Origin: Bacteroidales bacterium
GTDB lineage: Bacteria; Bacteroidota; Bacteroidia; Bacteroidales; UBA932
Direction: 5' to 3'
Length of the DNA stretch: 64,000 nt
Assembly (NCBI GenBank): GCA_017620335.1
Contig: JAFZQO010000030.1
Span: 40,745-104,744, forward strand
The notes under the pieces were generated by a model. It searched no databases and was not told where the DNA came from. It saw only the letters and a program-made list of their open reading frames with translations. This document shows, piece after piece, positions 8,914-20,722 of the stretch (its first letter is position 1; each line of letters opens with the position of its first letter). The translations under genes were made by a program, and so were the position numbers.

Positions 8914-9513
8914 ATGGACAACTACGAGTACTTGATTGCGGGGCTTCCCGTCCTTTCAAGCGACTGGTCCGCCAACCCGCACCTGTCCGCCCGCGCGCTG
9001 ATCAACGAGATCCGCTCGCTGAGTTCGGACAGGGACAACGCGCTCTTCGACACGCTGCTCTCCGGATATGAGGAGGAGAACTTCACCCCGGAGTTCTACC
9101 GGTCGGTGCTGAAGCATCCCAACTCCTTCATCCGCGGGTTCTTCCGCTTCGACCTCAACCTTCGCAACGCCAAGGTCCGTTATCTCAACAGGTGTCTCGG
9201 CCGGCCTTCCGACAAGGACATCTTCCTGGAGGACGAAGAGGATTTCGAGGAGGCCGGCGAAGTGCGCAGCGTCCTTTACAGGAGGGATCTCCTCGAGCGC
9301 GAGAAGGGCCTGGACAACCTCATGTGGGAGAAGATCGGGGAGTTGAACACCTTCGACTACTTCAACGTGTCCGCCCTGCTCGGCTACATCGCCAAGCTGA
9401 AGATCATCGACAGGTGGCTGTCACTCGACGAGGAGACGGGCCGCAACATGTTCCGCAGGCTCGTGGAGGAGATACGCGGGACATTCAAGGGAGTTGATTT
9501 CAATGAACAATAA
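8914..9513 (+). CDS. DUF2764 V-ATPase-associated protein
   Basis: A 199-residue soluble, helical, acidic protein of the DUF2764 family, found in V-ATPase operons of spirochaetes and Bacteroidetes between subunits E and A. The opening YEYLIAGLPVLSSDW is typical of the family. The operon has no recognisable gene for the central-stalk socket subunit C, so this protein may be a diverged subunit C; that is an inference from position and from what is missing. No catalytic motif is visible. Confidence 0.85.
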   Translation: MDNYEYLIAGLPVLSSDWSANPHLSARALINEIRSLSSDRDNALFDTLLSGYEEENFTPEFYRSVLKHPNSFIRGFFRFDLNLRNAKVRYLNRCLGRPSDKDIFLEDEEDFEEAGEVRSVLYRRDLLEREKGLDNLMWEKIGELNTFDYFNVSALLGYIAKLKIIDRWLSLDEETGRNMFRRLVEEIRGTFKGVDFNEQ

Positions 9514-9525
9514 TACAGCAACCAT

Positions 9526-11280
9526 ATGAAAACTACCGGAAAAGTTACGGGTATCGTATCCAACCTCGTGACCGTACAGGTGGACGGCCCCGTGGCGGAG
9601 AACGAGCTCTGCTACATCGACTTCGGAGGCACCCGGCTCATGGCCGAGGTCATCAAGGTCAACAAGGACAGGGCTTCCGTGCAGGTCTTCGAGAGCACTC
9701 GCGGGCTCAAGAACGGGGACACCGTCGAGTTCGAGGGCAAGATGCTCGAGGCCACCCTGGGGCCCGGCCTGCTCTCAAGCGTATACGACGGCCTCCAGAA
9801 CGACCTTACGACCATGAAGGAGACCTTCCTCCAGAGAGGAGAGTACACGGACCCGCTCAATCACGAGAAGCTATGGGACTTCGTCCCGATCGCCAAGGCC
9901 GGAGACAAGGTAATCGCCGCCGACTGGCTCGGAGAAGTCAAGGAAGGCTGGCTGCCACACAAGATCATGGTGCCGTTCTCCTTCAAGGGTGAATACACCG
10001 TAAAGAAGGTCGCGGAGGCGGGCCAGTACAACATCGATACCGTCATTGCGGTCCTTACGGGTGAGGACGGCGAGGACGTGGATGTCACCATGACCCAGAA
10101 ATGGCCCGTCAAGGTCGCCATCAAGGGCTATCAAGAGAAACCCCGCCCGTTCAAGATCATGGAGACGGGCGTGCGTGTCATCGACACCTTCAACCCCATC
10201 GCCGAGGGCGGCACCGGATTCATCCCCGGTCCTTTCGGCTGCGGCAAGACCGTGCTCCAGCACGCCATCGCCAAGCAGGGCGAGGCCGACCTGATCGTCA
10301 TGGCCGCCTGCGGCGAGCGTGCCAATGAGGTCGTGGAGATATTCACTGAGTTCCCTGAACTCATAGACCCGCACACCGGCCGCCACCTCATGGAGCGTAC
10401 CACCATCATCTGCAACACCTCCAACATGCCGGTCGCAGCCCGCGAGGCCTCGGTTTATACCGCCATGACCATCTGCGAGTACTACAGGGCCATGGGACTC
10501 CGCTGCCTGCTGCTCGCCGACTCCACCTCGCGCTGGGCCCAGGCCCTCAGGGAGATGTCCAACCGAATGGAAGAGCTCCCGGGAGCCGACGCCTTCCCCG
10601 TGGACCTCTCGGCCATCATCTCCAACTTCTACGCCCGCGCCGGAGTCGTGGTGCTCAACAACGGCAAGACCGGAGCCGTCACCTTCATCGGTACGGTCTC
10701 CCCTGCCGGAGGAAACCTCAAGGAGCCGGTCACCGAGTCCACAAAGAAGGCCGCCCGCTGCTTCTACGCCCTCGAGCAGAACCGCGCCGACCAGAAGCGC
10801 TATCCAGCCGTCAACCCCATCGACTCCTACTCCAAGTATCTCGAGTACCCCGAGATCCGCGAGTTCCTCGACCGCACGGTCGAGCCCGGATGGGTGGACA
10901 AGGTCAACGCGCTCAAGGTGCTCGTGCGCCGCGGCAAGGAGGCGAATGACCAGATCAACATCCTCGGAGACGACGGCGTCCCGATGAGCTACCACGAGGC
11001 TTTCTGGAAGTCCGAGCTCATAGACTTCGCCCTGCTCCAGCAGGACGGTTTCGACCCCATCGACTGCCTGTGTCCGATGGAGCGCCAGAAATACATGGCC
11101 GACCTCATAACGGACATCTGCGGCCGCGACTACATCTTCGACGACTACGAGGAATGCAGGGAGTGGTTCAAGGAACTGATCAATCTCCTGCGCCAGATGA
11201 ACTACAACACGTTCAAGGGCGAAGCGTTCCTGAACTACCAGCATGAAATCTCCAAACACCTCGAAAGCAATGGCAAATAA
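9526..11280 (+). CDS. atpA: V-type ATPase catalytic subunit A
   Basis: A 584-residue catalytic subunit. The P-loop GPFGCGKT is at residues 235-242, the non-homologous insert typical of A subunits (about 115-205) is present, and GERANEVVEIFTEFPEL and DSTSRWAQALREMSNRMEELPG follow in the usual places. It hydrolyses or makes ATP in the A3B3 head. The stop overlaps the start of subunit B by 11 bases, which points to coupled translation. Confidence 0.97.
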   Translation: MKTTGKVTGIVSNLVTVQVDGPVAENELCYIDFGGTRLMAEVIKVNKDRASVQVFESTRGLKNGDTVEFEGKMLEATLGPGLLSSVYDGLQNDLTTMKETFLQRGEYTDPLNHEKLWDFVPIAKAGDKVIAADWLGEVKEGWLPHKIMVPFSFKGEYTVKKVAEAGQYNIDTVIAVLTGEDGEDVDVTMTQKWPVKVAIKGYQEKPRPFKIMETGVRVIDTFNPIAEGGTGFIPGPFGCGKTVLQHAIAKQGEADLIVMAACGERANEVVEIFTEFPELIDPHTGRHLMERTTIICNTSNMPVAAREASVYTAMTICEYYRAMGLRCLLLADSTSRWAQALREMSNRMEELPGADAFPVDLSAIISNFYARAGVVVLNNGKTGAVTFIGTVSPAGGNLKEPVTESTKKAARCFYALEQNRADQKRYPAVNPIDSYSKYLEYPEIREFLDRTVEPGWVDKVNALKVLVRRGKEANDQINILGDDGVPMSYHEAFWKSELIDFALLQQDGFDPIDCLCPMERQKYMADLITDICGRDYIFDDYEECREWFKELINLLRQMNYNTFKGEAFLNYQHEISKHLESNGK

Positions 11281-12592
11281 AGCATACCAGAAAGTCTATA
11301 CGCAGTTGGACGCCATCACCAAGGCCACGGTTTCACTGAAGGCCACGGGCGTCACCAACGATGAGCTGGCCACCGTGGGCGGCCGGCTTGCGCAGGTCGT
11401 GAAGACCAAGGGAGACATCATCACCCTTCAGGTGTTTGCCGGAACGGAGGGCATCCCCACCAACGCCGAAGTGGCCTTCATGGGCAATCCCCCGGTCATC
11501 CGCGTGAGCGAACAGCTGTCCGGACGCTTCTTCAACGCATACGGACAGCCCATAGACGGCGGTCCCGAGGTGGACGGAGAAGTCCGCCAGATCGGAGGTC
11601 CCTCCGTCAACCCTTACAAGCGCAGGCAGCCTTCGGAGCTGATCCCTACCGGCATCGCCGGCATCGACCTCAACAACACGCTCGTGTCAGGGCAGAAGAT
11701 CCCGTTCTTCGCCGACCCCGACCAGCCGTACAACCAGGTCATGGCCGACGTAGCCCTGCGCGCAGACGTCGACAAGATCATCCTGGGGGGCATGGGCCTT
11801 TCCAACGACGACTACCTCTTCTTCCGCCACGCTTTCGAGGACGCCGGCGCGCTGGAGAAGATCGTCTCGTTCGTCAACACCACCGAGGAGCCCCCCGTGG
11901 AGCGCCTCCTCATCCCCGACATGGCACTCACCGCTGCCGAGTACTTCGCCGCCGACAGGAACGAGAAGGTGCTGGTCCTGCTCACCGACATGACGCTGTA
12001 CGCAGACGCCCTGTCCATCGTGTCAAACCGCATGGATCAGATCCCGTCCAAGGACTCGATGCCCGGTTCGCTGTACTCCGACCTCGCAAAGATCTACGAG
12101 AAGGCGGTGCAGTTCCCCGAGGGAGGTTCCATCACCATCATCGCCGTGACCACCCTCAACGACGGTGACATCACCCACGCCATCCCGGACAACACCGGCT
12201 ACATCACCGAGGGACAGCTGTTCCTGCGCGCCGACACCGATACCGGCAAGGTCATCGTAGACCCGTTCCGTTCCCTTTCCCGTCTGAAACAGCTCGTGCA
12301 GGGCAAGAAGACCCGCGAGGACCACAGCCAGGTCATGAACGCAGGCGTACGCCTGTATGCAGACGCCCAGAACGCCAAGACCAAGATGGAGAACGGCTTC
12401 GACCTGTCCGACTACGACCTGCGCTGCCTCGATTACGCCAAGGAGTACGCCGTCAGGCTCCTGAGCATCGACGTCAACATCAAGATAGATGAGATGCTCG
12501 ACACCGCGTGGGAGCTGTTCGCCAAGTATTTCTCCAAGGCCGAGACCGGCATCAAGCAAGCATTCATAGACAAATACTGGCCCGCTGAATAA
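11270..12592 (+). CDS. atpB: V-type ATPase subunit B
   Basis: The non-catalytic nucleotide-binding subunit, 440 residues from the ATG at 11270 (MANKAYQKVYTQLDAI). An in-frame ATG at 11243 would add nine residues inside the atpA coding end and is less likely. As expected for B, the P-loop is degenerate and the conserved LIPTGIAGIDLNNTLVSGQKIPFF and SNRMDQIPSKDSMPGSLYSDL segments are intact. It alternates with A in the head of the enzyme. Three bases separate it from subunit D. Confidence 0.96.
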   Translation: MANKAYQKVYTQLDAITKATVSLKATGVTNDELATVGGRLAQVVKTKGDIITLQVFAGTEGIPTNAEVAFMGNPPVIRVSEQLSGRFFNAYGQPIDGGPEVDGEVRQIGGPSVNPYKRRQPSELIPTGIAGIDLNNTLVSGQKIPFFADPDQPYNQVMADVALRADVDKIILGGMGLSNDDYLFFRHAFEDAGALEKIVSFVNTTEEPPVERLLIPDMALTAAEYFAADRNEKVLVLLTDMTLYADALSIVSNRMDQIPSKDSMPGSLYSDLAKIYEKAVQFPEGGSITIIAVTTLNDGDITHAIPDNTGYITEGQLFLRADTDTGKVIVDPFRSLSRLKQLVQGKKTREDHSQVMNAGVRLYADAQNAKTKMENGFDLSDYDLRCLDYAKEYAVRLLSIDVNIKIDEMLDTAWELFAKYFSKAETGIKQAFIDKYWPAE

Positions 12593-12594
12593 CT

Positions 12595-13199
12595 ATGGCT
12601 ATCAAGTTCCAATACAATAAGACATCGCTGAATAACCTCGGCAAGCAGCTGAAGGTCAGGCAGAAGGCGCTCCCCACCCTGCAGAACAAGGAGTCGGCCC
12701 TGCGGATCGAGGTGCGCAAGGCCAAGGACTATTCCGACAAGCTTGTTGCGGACCTGGATGCCTCCATGAAGAGATACGACTATCTCGCCTCCCTCTGGAA
12801 CGAATTCGAACCCAGCCTGATCAGCATCAAGGACGTGGAGCTGGTGACGGCCAAGGTCGCGGGCGTCAAGGTGCCGGAGCTCAAGGAGATCAGCTATGAG
12901 ATCCATGAGTTCAACGCCTTCGCCAAGCCGGCCTGGTACGCCGACGGCGTCAACATCCTGAAGGAGCTGACCCGCCTGGGCATAGAATCGGAGGTTTACA
13001 CGGAGAAGAGCCGCATCCTCGACTACCAGAGGAAGAAGACCACGCAGAAGGTCAACCTCTACGAGAAGGTGCAGATACCGGGATACCAGGAGGCCATCAG
13101 GAAGATCAAGCGGTACATGGAGGACGAGGAGAACCTCTCCAAGGCGTCCTCCAAGATCGTGAAGGAGCGCCATGCATTGGAAGAAGAGGAGGAAACGCC

Positions 13200-13203
<4 letters not shown>
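12595..13203 (+). CDS. atpD: V-type ATPase subunit D (central rotor shaft)
   Basis: A 202-residue coiled-coil subunit that forms the rotating axle between the A3B3 head and the membrane ring. It begins with FQYNKTSLNNLGKQLKVRQKALPTLQNKESAL, typical of D, and is rich in Lys and Glu throughout. The last four bases overlap the subunit I start (ATGA). No separate subunit F gene, which normally caps D, is seen in the operon. Confidence 0.94.
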
Positions 13204-15393
<2,190 letters not shown>

Positions 15394-15423
15394 GGAGTCC
15401 ATGACGAAATGCAGACGCAGGGG

Positions 15424-17364
15424 TCAGACGCGACGGAGTTTGATGCAGAGCATGGTCATGTCGTCGCTGGCCTCGGCGCCGGCGACATGGGCGGAAACGG
15501 CCTCCATCATGCTCTTGACCATCCCCTTGGCGCCCTCTCCGCGGTTGCGGGTGACTACCTCCAGGAGGCGGTCCTCGCCGAACAGCTCGTGGGAGTTGTT
15601 CTCTGCCTCGCTCAGACCGTCGGTGTAGAGGAACAGCATGCGTCCGCGCACGTCAGGCACGTGCTGGCCCTTGTACTGCCAGCCGGGGCAGACTCCGATG
15701 ACGGTATTTGCCTCGCAGTCGAAATACGCCGGAGCAGCGCTGGCGCGGACGATAACCGGACGGTTGTGTCCGCAGTTGCAGTAGTCCAGGCTTCCCGTCG
15801 ACAGGTCTATCATGCCTATGAAGGCCGTCACGAACATCATGGTCTCATTGTCCTCCGACAAGTTGTCGTTGATGTGGCAGGCTATCTCCGCAGGAGACAT
15901 ATCCTGCTTGGCATACACCCTGAAGATGACCCTTGTAATGGCCATCACGATGCTCGCCGGGATACCCTTGCCGCTGACGTCACCTATGCAGAAATAAAGC
16001 TTGTCACCATTCAGGAAATAGTCGTACAGGTCGCCTCCGACCTCCCTGGCTGGCGTCATGGAAGCATAGATATCAAGGTCGTTCCTGTCAGGGAAAGGCG
16101 GGAACACGTTGGGCACCATGGCCATCTGGATGTTGTGGGCGACACGGAGATCCCCCTGGATGCGTTCCCTGTTTGCAGTAGTTATCTTCAGTTCCTCGAT
16201 ATAGGAAACAAGCGAGGTCTGCATATTATCGAAAGACCGCGACAGGGCGCCTATCTCATCGGGCCTGTCCTCGAGCGGTAGCCTGTACTCGAAGTCTCCC
16301 GCGGCGATGCGTCCGGCCTCGGTGGTCAGTGCGCTGAGGGGCTTGACCATGCGCCCAATGACCCTGGTACAAGTCGCGAACATAAGGAGCATGCCGAGGA
16401 TAAGGAGCGCCAGCACTATTCTCCTGAGCCTGTCGAAAGCGCCGAAAATGGACTTCTCGGGACAAACGATAGCAAGGCTCCAGCCGGTATTCTTCAAGGG
16501 CTTGTAGAATACGAAGCTGTCCACACCATCCACCATGACCTCCTGGAAACCCTCATTCCAATCCTGCATGGAATGGCCGAGGTCCGTCATGACCTGGTCC
16601 GGTTCCAGCAGGGAATTGGTGAAAACGGTCTTGTAGAAGAGCTTATCCGGGTTGGGATGCACCATGTAGGTGCCTCCGCGGCTGATAAGGGTGCAATAAG
16701 AGTCGGCGTACGGCTTCAGCCGGGAGATGTTCTCGGAAAGCCACTTCAGGGAAAGGTCCAGCGAAATGGCTCCGATGAAAGTGCCGTCAGCGGATGTCAG
16801 GGGCTTGCAGTACGAGACCATCATGTCGGTCTGGAGGGATTCGTCGTCATCATAGTCCCAATCGGCGTACGGCTCAGTCCAGCAGGGTTGGTTGAGGATC
16901 TTGGGCAGGAGATACCAGTCGAGATAGAAATACTGATAGTCCTCGCTTCCCTCCTGCTCAGTAGTCACGACTCCGTCTGTATTGCTGGAATAAGCAGAGA
17001 AGTATTCCACCCCCTCGAAGAAATACGGTTCGAAGGAGATGGAGCAGCCCAGCAGGTTCTGATTGCCTTGAAGGGCCACCCTGGTATATTCGAGGAGGGT
17101 GTCGGGAGAGTCAAGATGCCTGTAGACCAGCCACTCTATGTTGTCGGCCACAGTCTCTACGTCGTCGAGGATGCGGGTGAGTCGCAGCTCAGTGTTCTCG
17201 AGCACGCGCGTAGCCCCCGCAATAGCCTCTTCGCGGACCGACTTCCTGGCGATGGAGGACGCAAAAAGCTGTGAGCAAAGGAATATGATCGTGGCAAAGA
17301 CTGCCACCCAGAGACTCAGTCTCGCTGAGAACGAGTGCCGGAAAAAGTCAAGGAAACGCTTCAT
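15424..17364 (-). CDS. membrane sensor with HAMP and SpoIIE/PP2C phosphatase domains
   Basis: A 646-residue sensor. Order: membrane helix at about 17-36, an extracytoplasmic Cache-like ligand domain (about 45-300, with IGAISLDLSLKWL), a second helix (about 318-335), a HAMP segment (PLSALTTEAGRIAAGDFEYRL) and a SpoIIE-type PP2C phosphatase filling the last 220 residues. The metal-site motifs are intact: REVGGDLYD, CIGDVSGKGIPAS, LYTDGLSEAEN and ASDDMTM. Such phosphatases usually act on phosphorylated anti-sigma-antagonist proteins; no such partner lies in the window. Its ATG overlaps the stop of the preceding binding-protein gene (ATGA), so the two are translationally coupled. Confidence 0.93.
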   Translation of the reverse strand: MKRFLDFFRHSFSARLSLWVAVFATIIFLCSQLFASSIARKSVREEAIAGATRVLENTELRLTRILDDVETVADNIEWLVYRHLDSPDTLLEYTRVALQGNQNLLGCSISFEPYFFEGVEYFSAYSSNTDGVVTTEQEGSEDYQYFYLDWYLLPKILNQPCWTEPYADWDYDDDESLQTDMMVSYCKPLTSADGTFIGAISLDLSLKWLSENISRLKPYADSYCTLISRGGTYMVHPNPDKLFYKTVFTNSLLEPDQVMTDLGHSMQDWNEGFQEVMVDGVDSFVFYKPLKNTGWSLAIVCPEKSIFGAFDRLRRIVLALLILGMLLMFATCTRVIGRMVKPLSALTTEAGRIAAGDFEYRLPLEDRPDEIGALSRSFDNMQTSLVSYIEELKITTANRERIQGDLRVAHNIQMAMVPNVFPPFPDRNDLDIYASMTPAREVGGDLYDYFLNGDKLYFCIGDVSGKGIPASIVMAITRVIFRVYAKQDMSPAEIACHINDNLSEDNETMMFVTAFIGMIDLSTGSLDYCNCGHNRPVIVRASAAPAYFDCEANTVIGVCPGWQYKGQHVPDVRGRMLFLYTDGLSEAENNSHELFGEDRLLEVVTRNRGEGAKGMVKSMMEAVSAHVAGAEASDDMTMLCIKLRRV

Positions 17365-18341
17365 GGCACAAGTTCTTCATAAGTTATCTCACGCTTGAGC
17401 ACGCCTTGCTCAAACATCAGGACGGATGCCTGCCGGACCATGTCCGGACGCAGCCGGAACTCCCTCTCACCCGAGTCGGGATCGAGCTGAAGCCGGAGTA
17501 TCTCTTCAAGCATGAGCTGCTGCAGCACTCGGTTGGTGGGAATGCGGAATTCCTGGACATAATCCATGACTATTTCCAGGGTCTCGTCGGGATGCTCCGC
17601 CGCCCACTCCCAGCCGCGGCGGCTGGCCCGTGCGAAACGGTCGGCCTTGTCCTTGTTCCTTCGGTACTGCCTCGCGGTCATGTATACGCCGTCCTCCTGG
17701 ATGTTGTAGCCATGTTCGGAGAACCTGTAGAGGCCGTTCCCGGGAGTGACCAGGCCGGTCTGGAGAAGCTGGTAATACTCGTTGTAACTCATGGCAAGAG
17801 TGGCATCCACCGCACCGGCCACGAAGAGGTTGACGACGGAGGCTGCGGCAATCCACTGATAGTCAAGATGTTCCTTGGAGGCCATACAACGTGCTATCTG
17901 GCCGAATCCGCCACGCCACATGATAACCTTGGGATGCTTCAGGCTCATAGGGTCATTGCCGTAGCGGGAAACGATGAGCATGGCGCTGTTCATGGAGGTC
18001 TGAAGGATGTTGACCAGCGGAATACCGTCGTCAACGATCTCCAACGCCTCTGTAAGGGTAAGGGTGGAGGCGAGGCTCGAACCCTGCCTGAAGCGTTCTT
18101 CCGCATCCTGTGACGCAAAAGGATGCACGATCTCCACGTCGAGCCCTTCCTCCTCATAGAAGCCCAGTTCCTTTGCCACGTAGTAGCCCGCGAACTGCGC
18201 CTGCGCCGTCCACTGGGGCGAAAAAACGAAGGGTTCCAGCGTCTCGGCCGGCACGCTCGTCGGCTTAGCACGCTGCGCCGACAAGGACGCCGGCAACGCC
18301 GCCGCCAAGATCAAAACCGCCAGGATACGCCTGATGTCCAT
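17361..18341 (-). CDS. NMT1/THI5-like periplasmic substrate-binding protein
   Basis: A 326-residue protein from the ATG at 18341, with a signal peptide (about 1-22, ending LSAQ) and the NMT1/THI5-like binding fold: SPQWTAQAQFAGYYVAKELGFYEEEGLDVEI at about 45-75 and RGGFGQIARCM further on. Members bind pyrimidine precursors, nitrate or sulfonates for ABC importers, but no permease or ATPase gene is nearby. Instead it is fused by a four-base overlap to the sensor phosphatase, which suggests that it presents a ligand to that sensor. An upstream in-frame start at 18416 is rejected because it overlaps the preceding gene and hides the signal peptide. Confidence 0.88.
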   Translation of the reverse strand: MDIRRILAVLILAAALPASLSAQRAKPTSVPAETLEPFVFSPQWTAQAQFAGYYVAKELGFYEEEGLDVEIVHPFASQDAEERFRQGSSLASTLTLTEALEIVDDGIPLVNILQTSMNSAMLIVSRYGNDPMSLKHPKVIMWRGGFGQIARCMASKEHLDYQWIAAASVVNLFVAGAVDATLAMSYNEYYQLLQTGLVTPGNGLYRFSEHGYNIQEDGVYMTARQYRRNKDKADRFARASRRGWEWAAEHPDETLEIVMDYVQEFRIPTNRVLQQLMLEEILRLQLDPDSGEREFRLRPDMVRQASVLMFEQGVLKREITYEELVP

Positions 18342-18352
18342 GATGCTGCAAT

Positions 18353-19030
18353 CTAAAGTATATCCGCAAGGGCGTCGCAGATCTGCTGCATGCCCTTTAC
18401 GGTGGGATGGCCCCATCCCTTGTCTATGCCTTCGAGACGGAGATACTCCATCCCGTAATGCTCCGCGGCGGCGACTATGCCCTCGGTGATCTCGGGCTTG
18501 AGGCCGTCGTTGATGATGTTGACGACGCGGGAATCGGGAGCGTACGTCTTGTAGTAGTCCAGCATGTAGCAGTATGCCGGAAGTGCCTGCTTGAGGTCTT
18601 CAACGGTCCAGTCCGCGAACTTGAGCTCTCCCAGAGGGGCGTCAGACCAGGAGTCGTTTGTGCCCCCGAAGATCAGGATGATGTTCGGATGCTCAGCTGC
18701 ATACCCCAGGGTCTGGGGCATGCGGGTGATGAACGAACGGTCGGAATAATCCTCGCCGTCATAACCCGTATTGCAGACCGTGGAGCCGCTGTAGCTGTTG
18801 TTTCCCAAGAGTTTAAGCCCTTCCTTCCGGATGAGCCTGTACCACCAGGTCTGTTCCACGGCGCAGACGTCGTTCTCCGCCTTTGCGTTGGAGTCGTACC
18901 AGATGGCGAAACCTTCGGGAACGAATCCGTCAAACGTAGAATATGAGTCGCCGAGGATGACGACCGTCTTCTGCTCGCGGCACGACACCGCGAGCAGAAG
19001 GACCGTCAGGATGATGAACAGTCTTTTCAT
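18353..19030 (-). CDS. SGNH/GDSL-family lipoprotein hydrolase
   Basis: A 225-residue lipoprotein (lipobox LLAVSC, Cys17) with an SGNH hydrolase fold. Block I GDSYS holds the catalytic Ser29, block III is FGGTNDS with the oxyanion Asn, and the C-terminal Asp/His pair appears in DKGWGHPTVKG. Family members remove acyl or acetyl groups from sugars and lipids; the substrate here is unknown. It sits four bases after the DUF2207 gene and 11 bases before the binding-protein gene, inside the same leftward run. Confidence 0.85.
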   Translation of the reverse strand: MKRLFIILTVLLLAVSCREQKTVVILGDSYSTFDGFVPEGFAIWYDSNAKAENDVCAVEQTWWYRLIRKEGLKLLGNNSYSGSTVCNTGYDGEDYSDRSFITRMPQTLGYAAEHPNIILIFGGTNDSWSDAPLGELKFADWTVEDLKQALPAYCYMLDYYKTYAPDSRVVNIINDGLKPEITEGIVAAAEHYGMEYLRLEGIDKGWGHPTVKGMQQICDALADIL

Positions 19031-19033
19031 GGC

Positions 19034-20722
19034 TTATCGGACTCCACCGCCGTGACCGCCGCCGGAGAAGCCTCCGCCGCCGCCGAAGGAGGTGCCGCCG
19101 CCGAAGCCGCCGAAACCACCCCTAGGACCACTATACGCCTGCGGCGCATAATGGGCGTTGGTCAGCGACCTGGACAGGCTGTTGGTCATGCGGACGACGT
19201 CGCTGAACATGGTATAGTCGTAGGCCATGACCTGCTCGAAGACCTTCGGATCGATGTCCTTGAGCTCCTTGGCCACCTTGTCGGCAATGCCGTAAAGCGC
19301 GGCATATACGAGATAATCCTTCCACAGGCCGACCTCAACGGACTCTCGCTGAGAGCTGAGGGTGAAGTCGTTGAGGAAGTTCTTGAAGCCCATCACGCGC
19401 TGCGCCTCGATCTTGCCCGACTCGGAGAACTTCTTGCCGCTGACGACATTGTCGGCCTTGAGAGCGCGCTTCTCGTCGAGGTTGATGCCGTTCACCCACA
19501 GGCGTATGGTGTCTTGGTTGCGGGTGCGCTGGGACCACTTGGAGAACTCCTTGTCCTGAAGGACCAGGTCGGAGCCGCTGGCCTGACGCATCATGTCATA
19601 GAGGCCGAGCTCGTGCTGTCCGAGCTGCGAGGTGTCCTTAGACTCGTTGAAGCTGATCTCCACTTTGTCTTTATCGTCTTTGCTTACAAGCAGGTAACCC
19701 TGCTCGATCATCCGGAGGATCATGGCTGACACCAAGCCGTTGCTCTGACGCTTGGTCTCAAGCAGGTCGAGCACGTAATCGGTCTTGTAGATGTCGCCCT
19801 GGAAAGGAAGGTCGCGGTACCACGCGACCTTGTCGGCCGGACCGCCGAGGATCTTGCGCTTCTGGCGGCGCGACAGCTTGTCGCCGTTCAGCATCCTGAA
19901 TAACGGGAACAGGAACACTCCGAACATTATGACGGCCGTCAGGAAGGCCATGAAGAGGTCGGCCAGTTTCTGCTGCCAGCTCTTCTTCGGCCTGTTGTCG
20001 GCAAAGTCGGAGCCTTCGAAGGCGCGGTCCAGGACTGTCTGGAAATCCTTGTTCTGGACGCTCTCGGGCTCGAAGACGCCCTTGTCGAAACGCAGGAGGG
20101 CTATGACCGAACTCTCGTAACGTAAACGTTCCGTGGACTCGAGCACGACCTTGCCGTCCTCGAAGGAGGTGTTGCCGATAAAGCCGAAGCCCCAGACACG
20201 CACCCATGAGGTGTCGATCTGCGCATTCTGCGCCTCGATCGTCACCGTCACGTGCGACGGAGGGGCGGCGAGCTCGTCATTTACAAGCTGCAGGTGGAGC
20301 ATGTCATAGTCATTCAGGGACTTGACTACGTTGGACATCCTGTAGCGTATGTTGTACGTATGCGTGCCGTAGCTGCCCAGTCCCCAGCAAAGCTCGACGC
20401 CACCCGCGATACGGTTGAAGCCGCAGCGTCCCGCCTTGCGGGCAAGGCTGCGCTCCGTATCCCAGCGCGATTCGAAAGTGTAGAGCCCGCCGGTCTCGTC
20501 CGAAACCGAGAAATCCGTTATCTCGATGTCGCCGAGATTGGTGCGCGGGACATAGACCTCCGTACCCTCCCCCGCCGTAAGGTTCCACACCTCGTTCACT
20601 ATGGCGCTGCCGTCACGGTACAGGCGGATATTGACGTTGATGTCGTGGATATCCCAGTCCACAGCGAAAACAGCATTGGCGAACACCAATGCTGCTATGA
20701 GGGAGCTGACAAGACGTCTCAT
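19034..20722 (-). CDS. DUF2207 membrane protein
   Basis: A 562-residue predicted membrane protein of the DUF2207 family: signal peptide (1-20), an extracytoplasmic beta-rich domain (about 22-230), a membrane helix near 255-275, a cytoplasmic domain and a Gly-rich C-terminus (GGFGGFGGGTSFGGGGGFSGGG). DUF2207 proteins are commonly paired with LemA, as here, where the LemA stop and this start share one base. The Gly-rich end is typical of the family. Biochemical function is unknown; an envelope role is inferred from the partner. Confidence 0.88.
   Translation of the reverse strand: MRRLVSSLIAALVFANAVFAVDWDIHDINVNIRLYRDGSAIVNEVWNLTAGEGTEVYVPRTNLGDIEITDFSVSDETGGLYTFESRWDTERSLARKAGRCGFNRIAGGVELCWGLGSYGTHTYNIRYRMSNVVKSLNDYDMLHLQLVNDELAAPPSHVTVTIEAQNAQIDTSWVRVWGFGFIGNTSFEDGKVVLESTERLRYESSVIALLRFDKGVFEPESVQNKDFQTVLDRAFEGSDFADNRPKKSWQQKLADLFMAFLTAVIMFGVFLFPLFRMLNGDKLSRRQKRKILGGPADKVAWYRDLPFQGDIYKTDYVLDLLETKRQSNGLVSAMILRMIEQGYLLVSKDDKDKVEISFNESKDTSQLGQHELGLYDMMRQASGSDLVLQDKEFSKWSQRTRNQDTIRLWVNGINLDEKRALKADNVVSGKKFSESGKIEAQRVMGFKNFLNDFTLSSQRESVEVGLWKDYLVYAALYGIADKVAKELKDIDPKVFEQVMAYDYTMFSDVVRMTNSLSRSLTNAHYAPQAYSGPRGGFGGFGGGTSFGGGGGFSGGGHGGGVR

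Noticed and set aside
9871-11259. Long open frame antisense to the V-ATPase A gene; similar ones at 7581-8921, 13236-14843, 50353-51828 and 51978-53453
   Set aside because: These mirror strongly coding genes with high third-position GC, have no recognisable domains and are rich in low-complexity or His/Arg/Gly runs, as expected for shadows.
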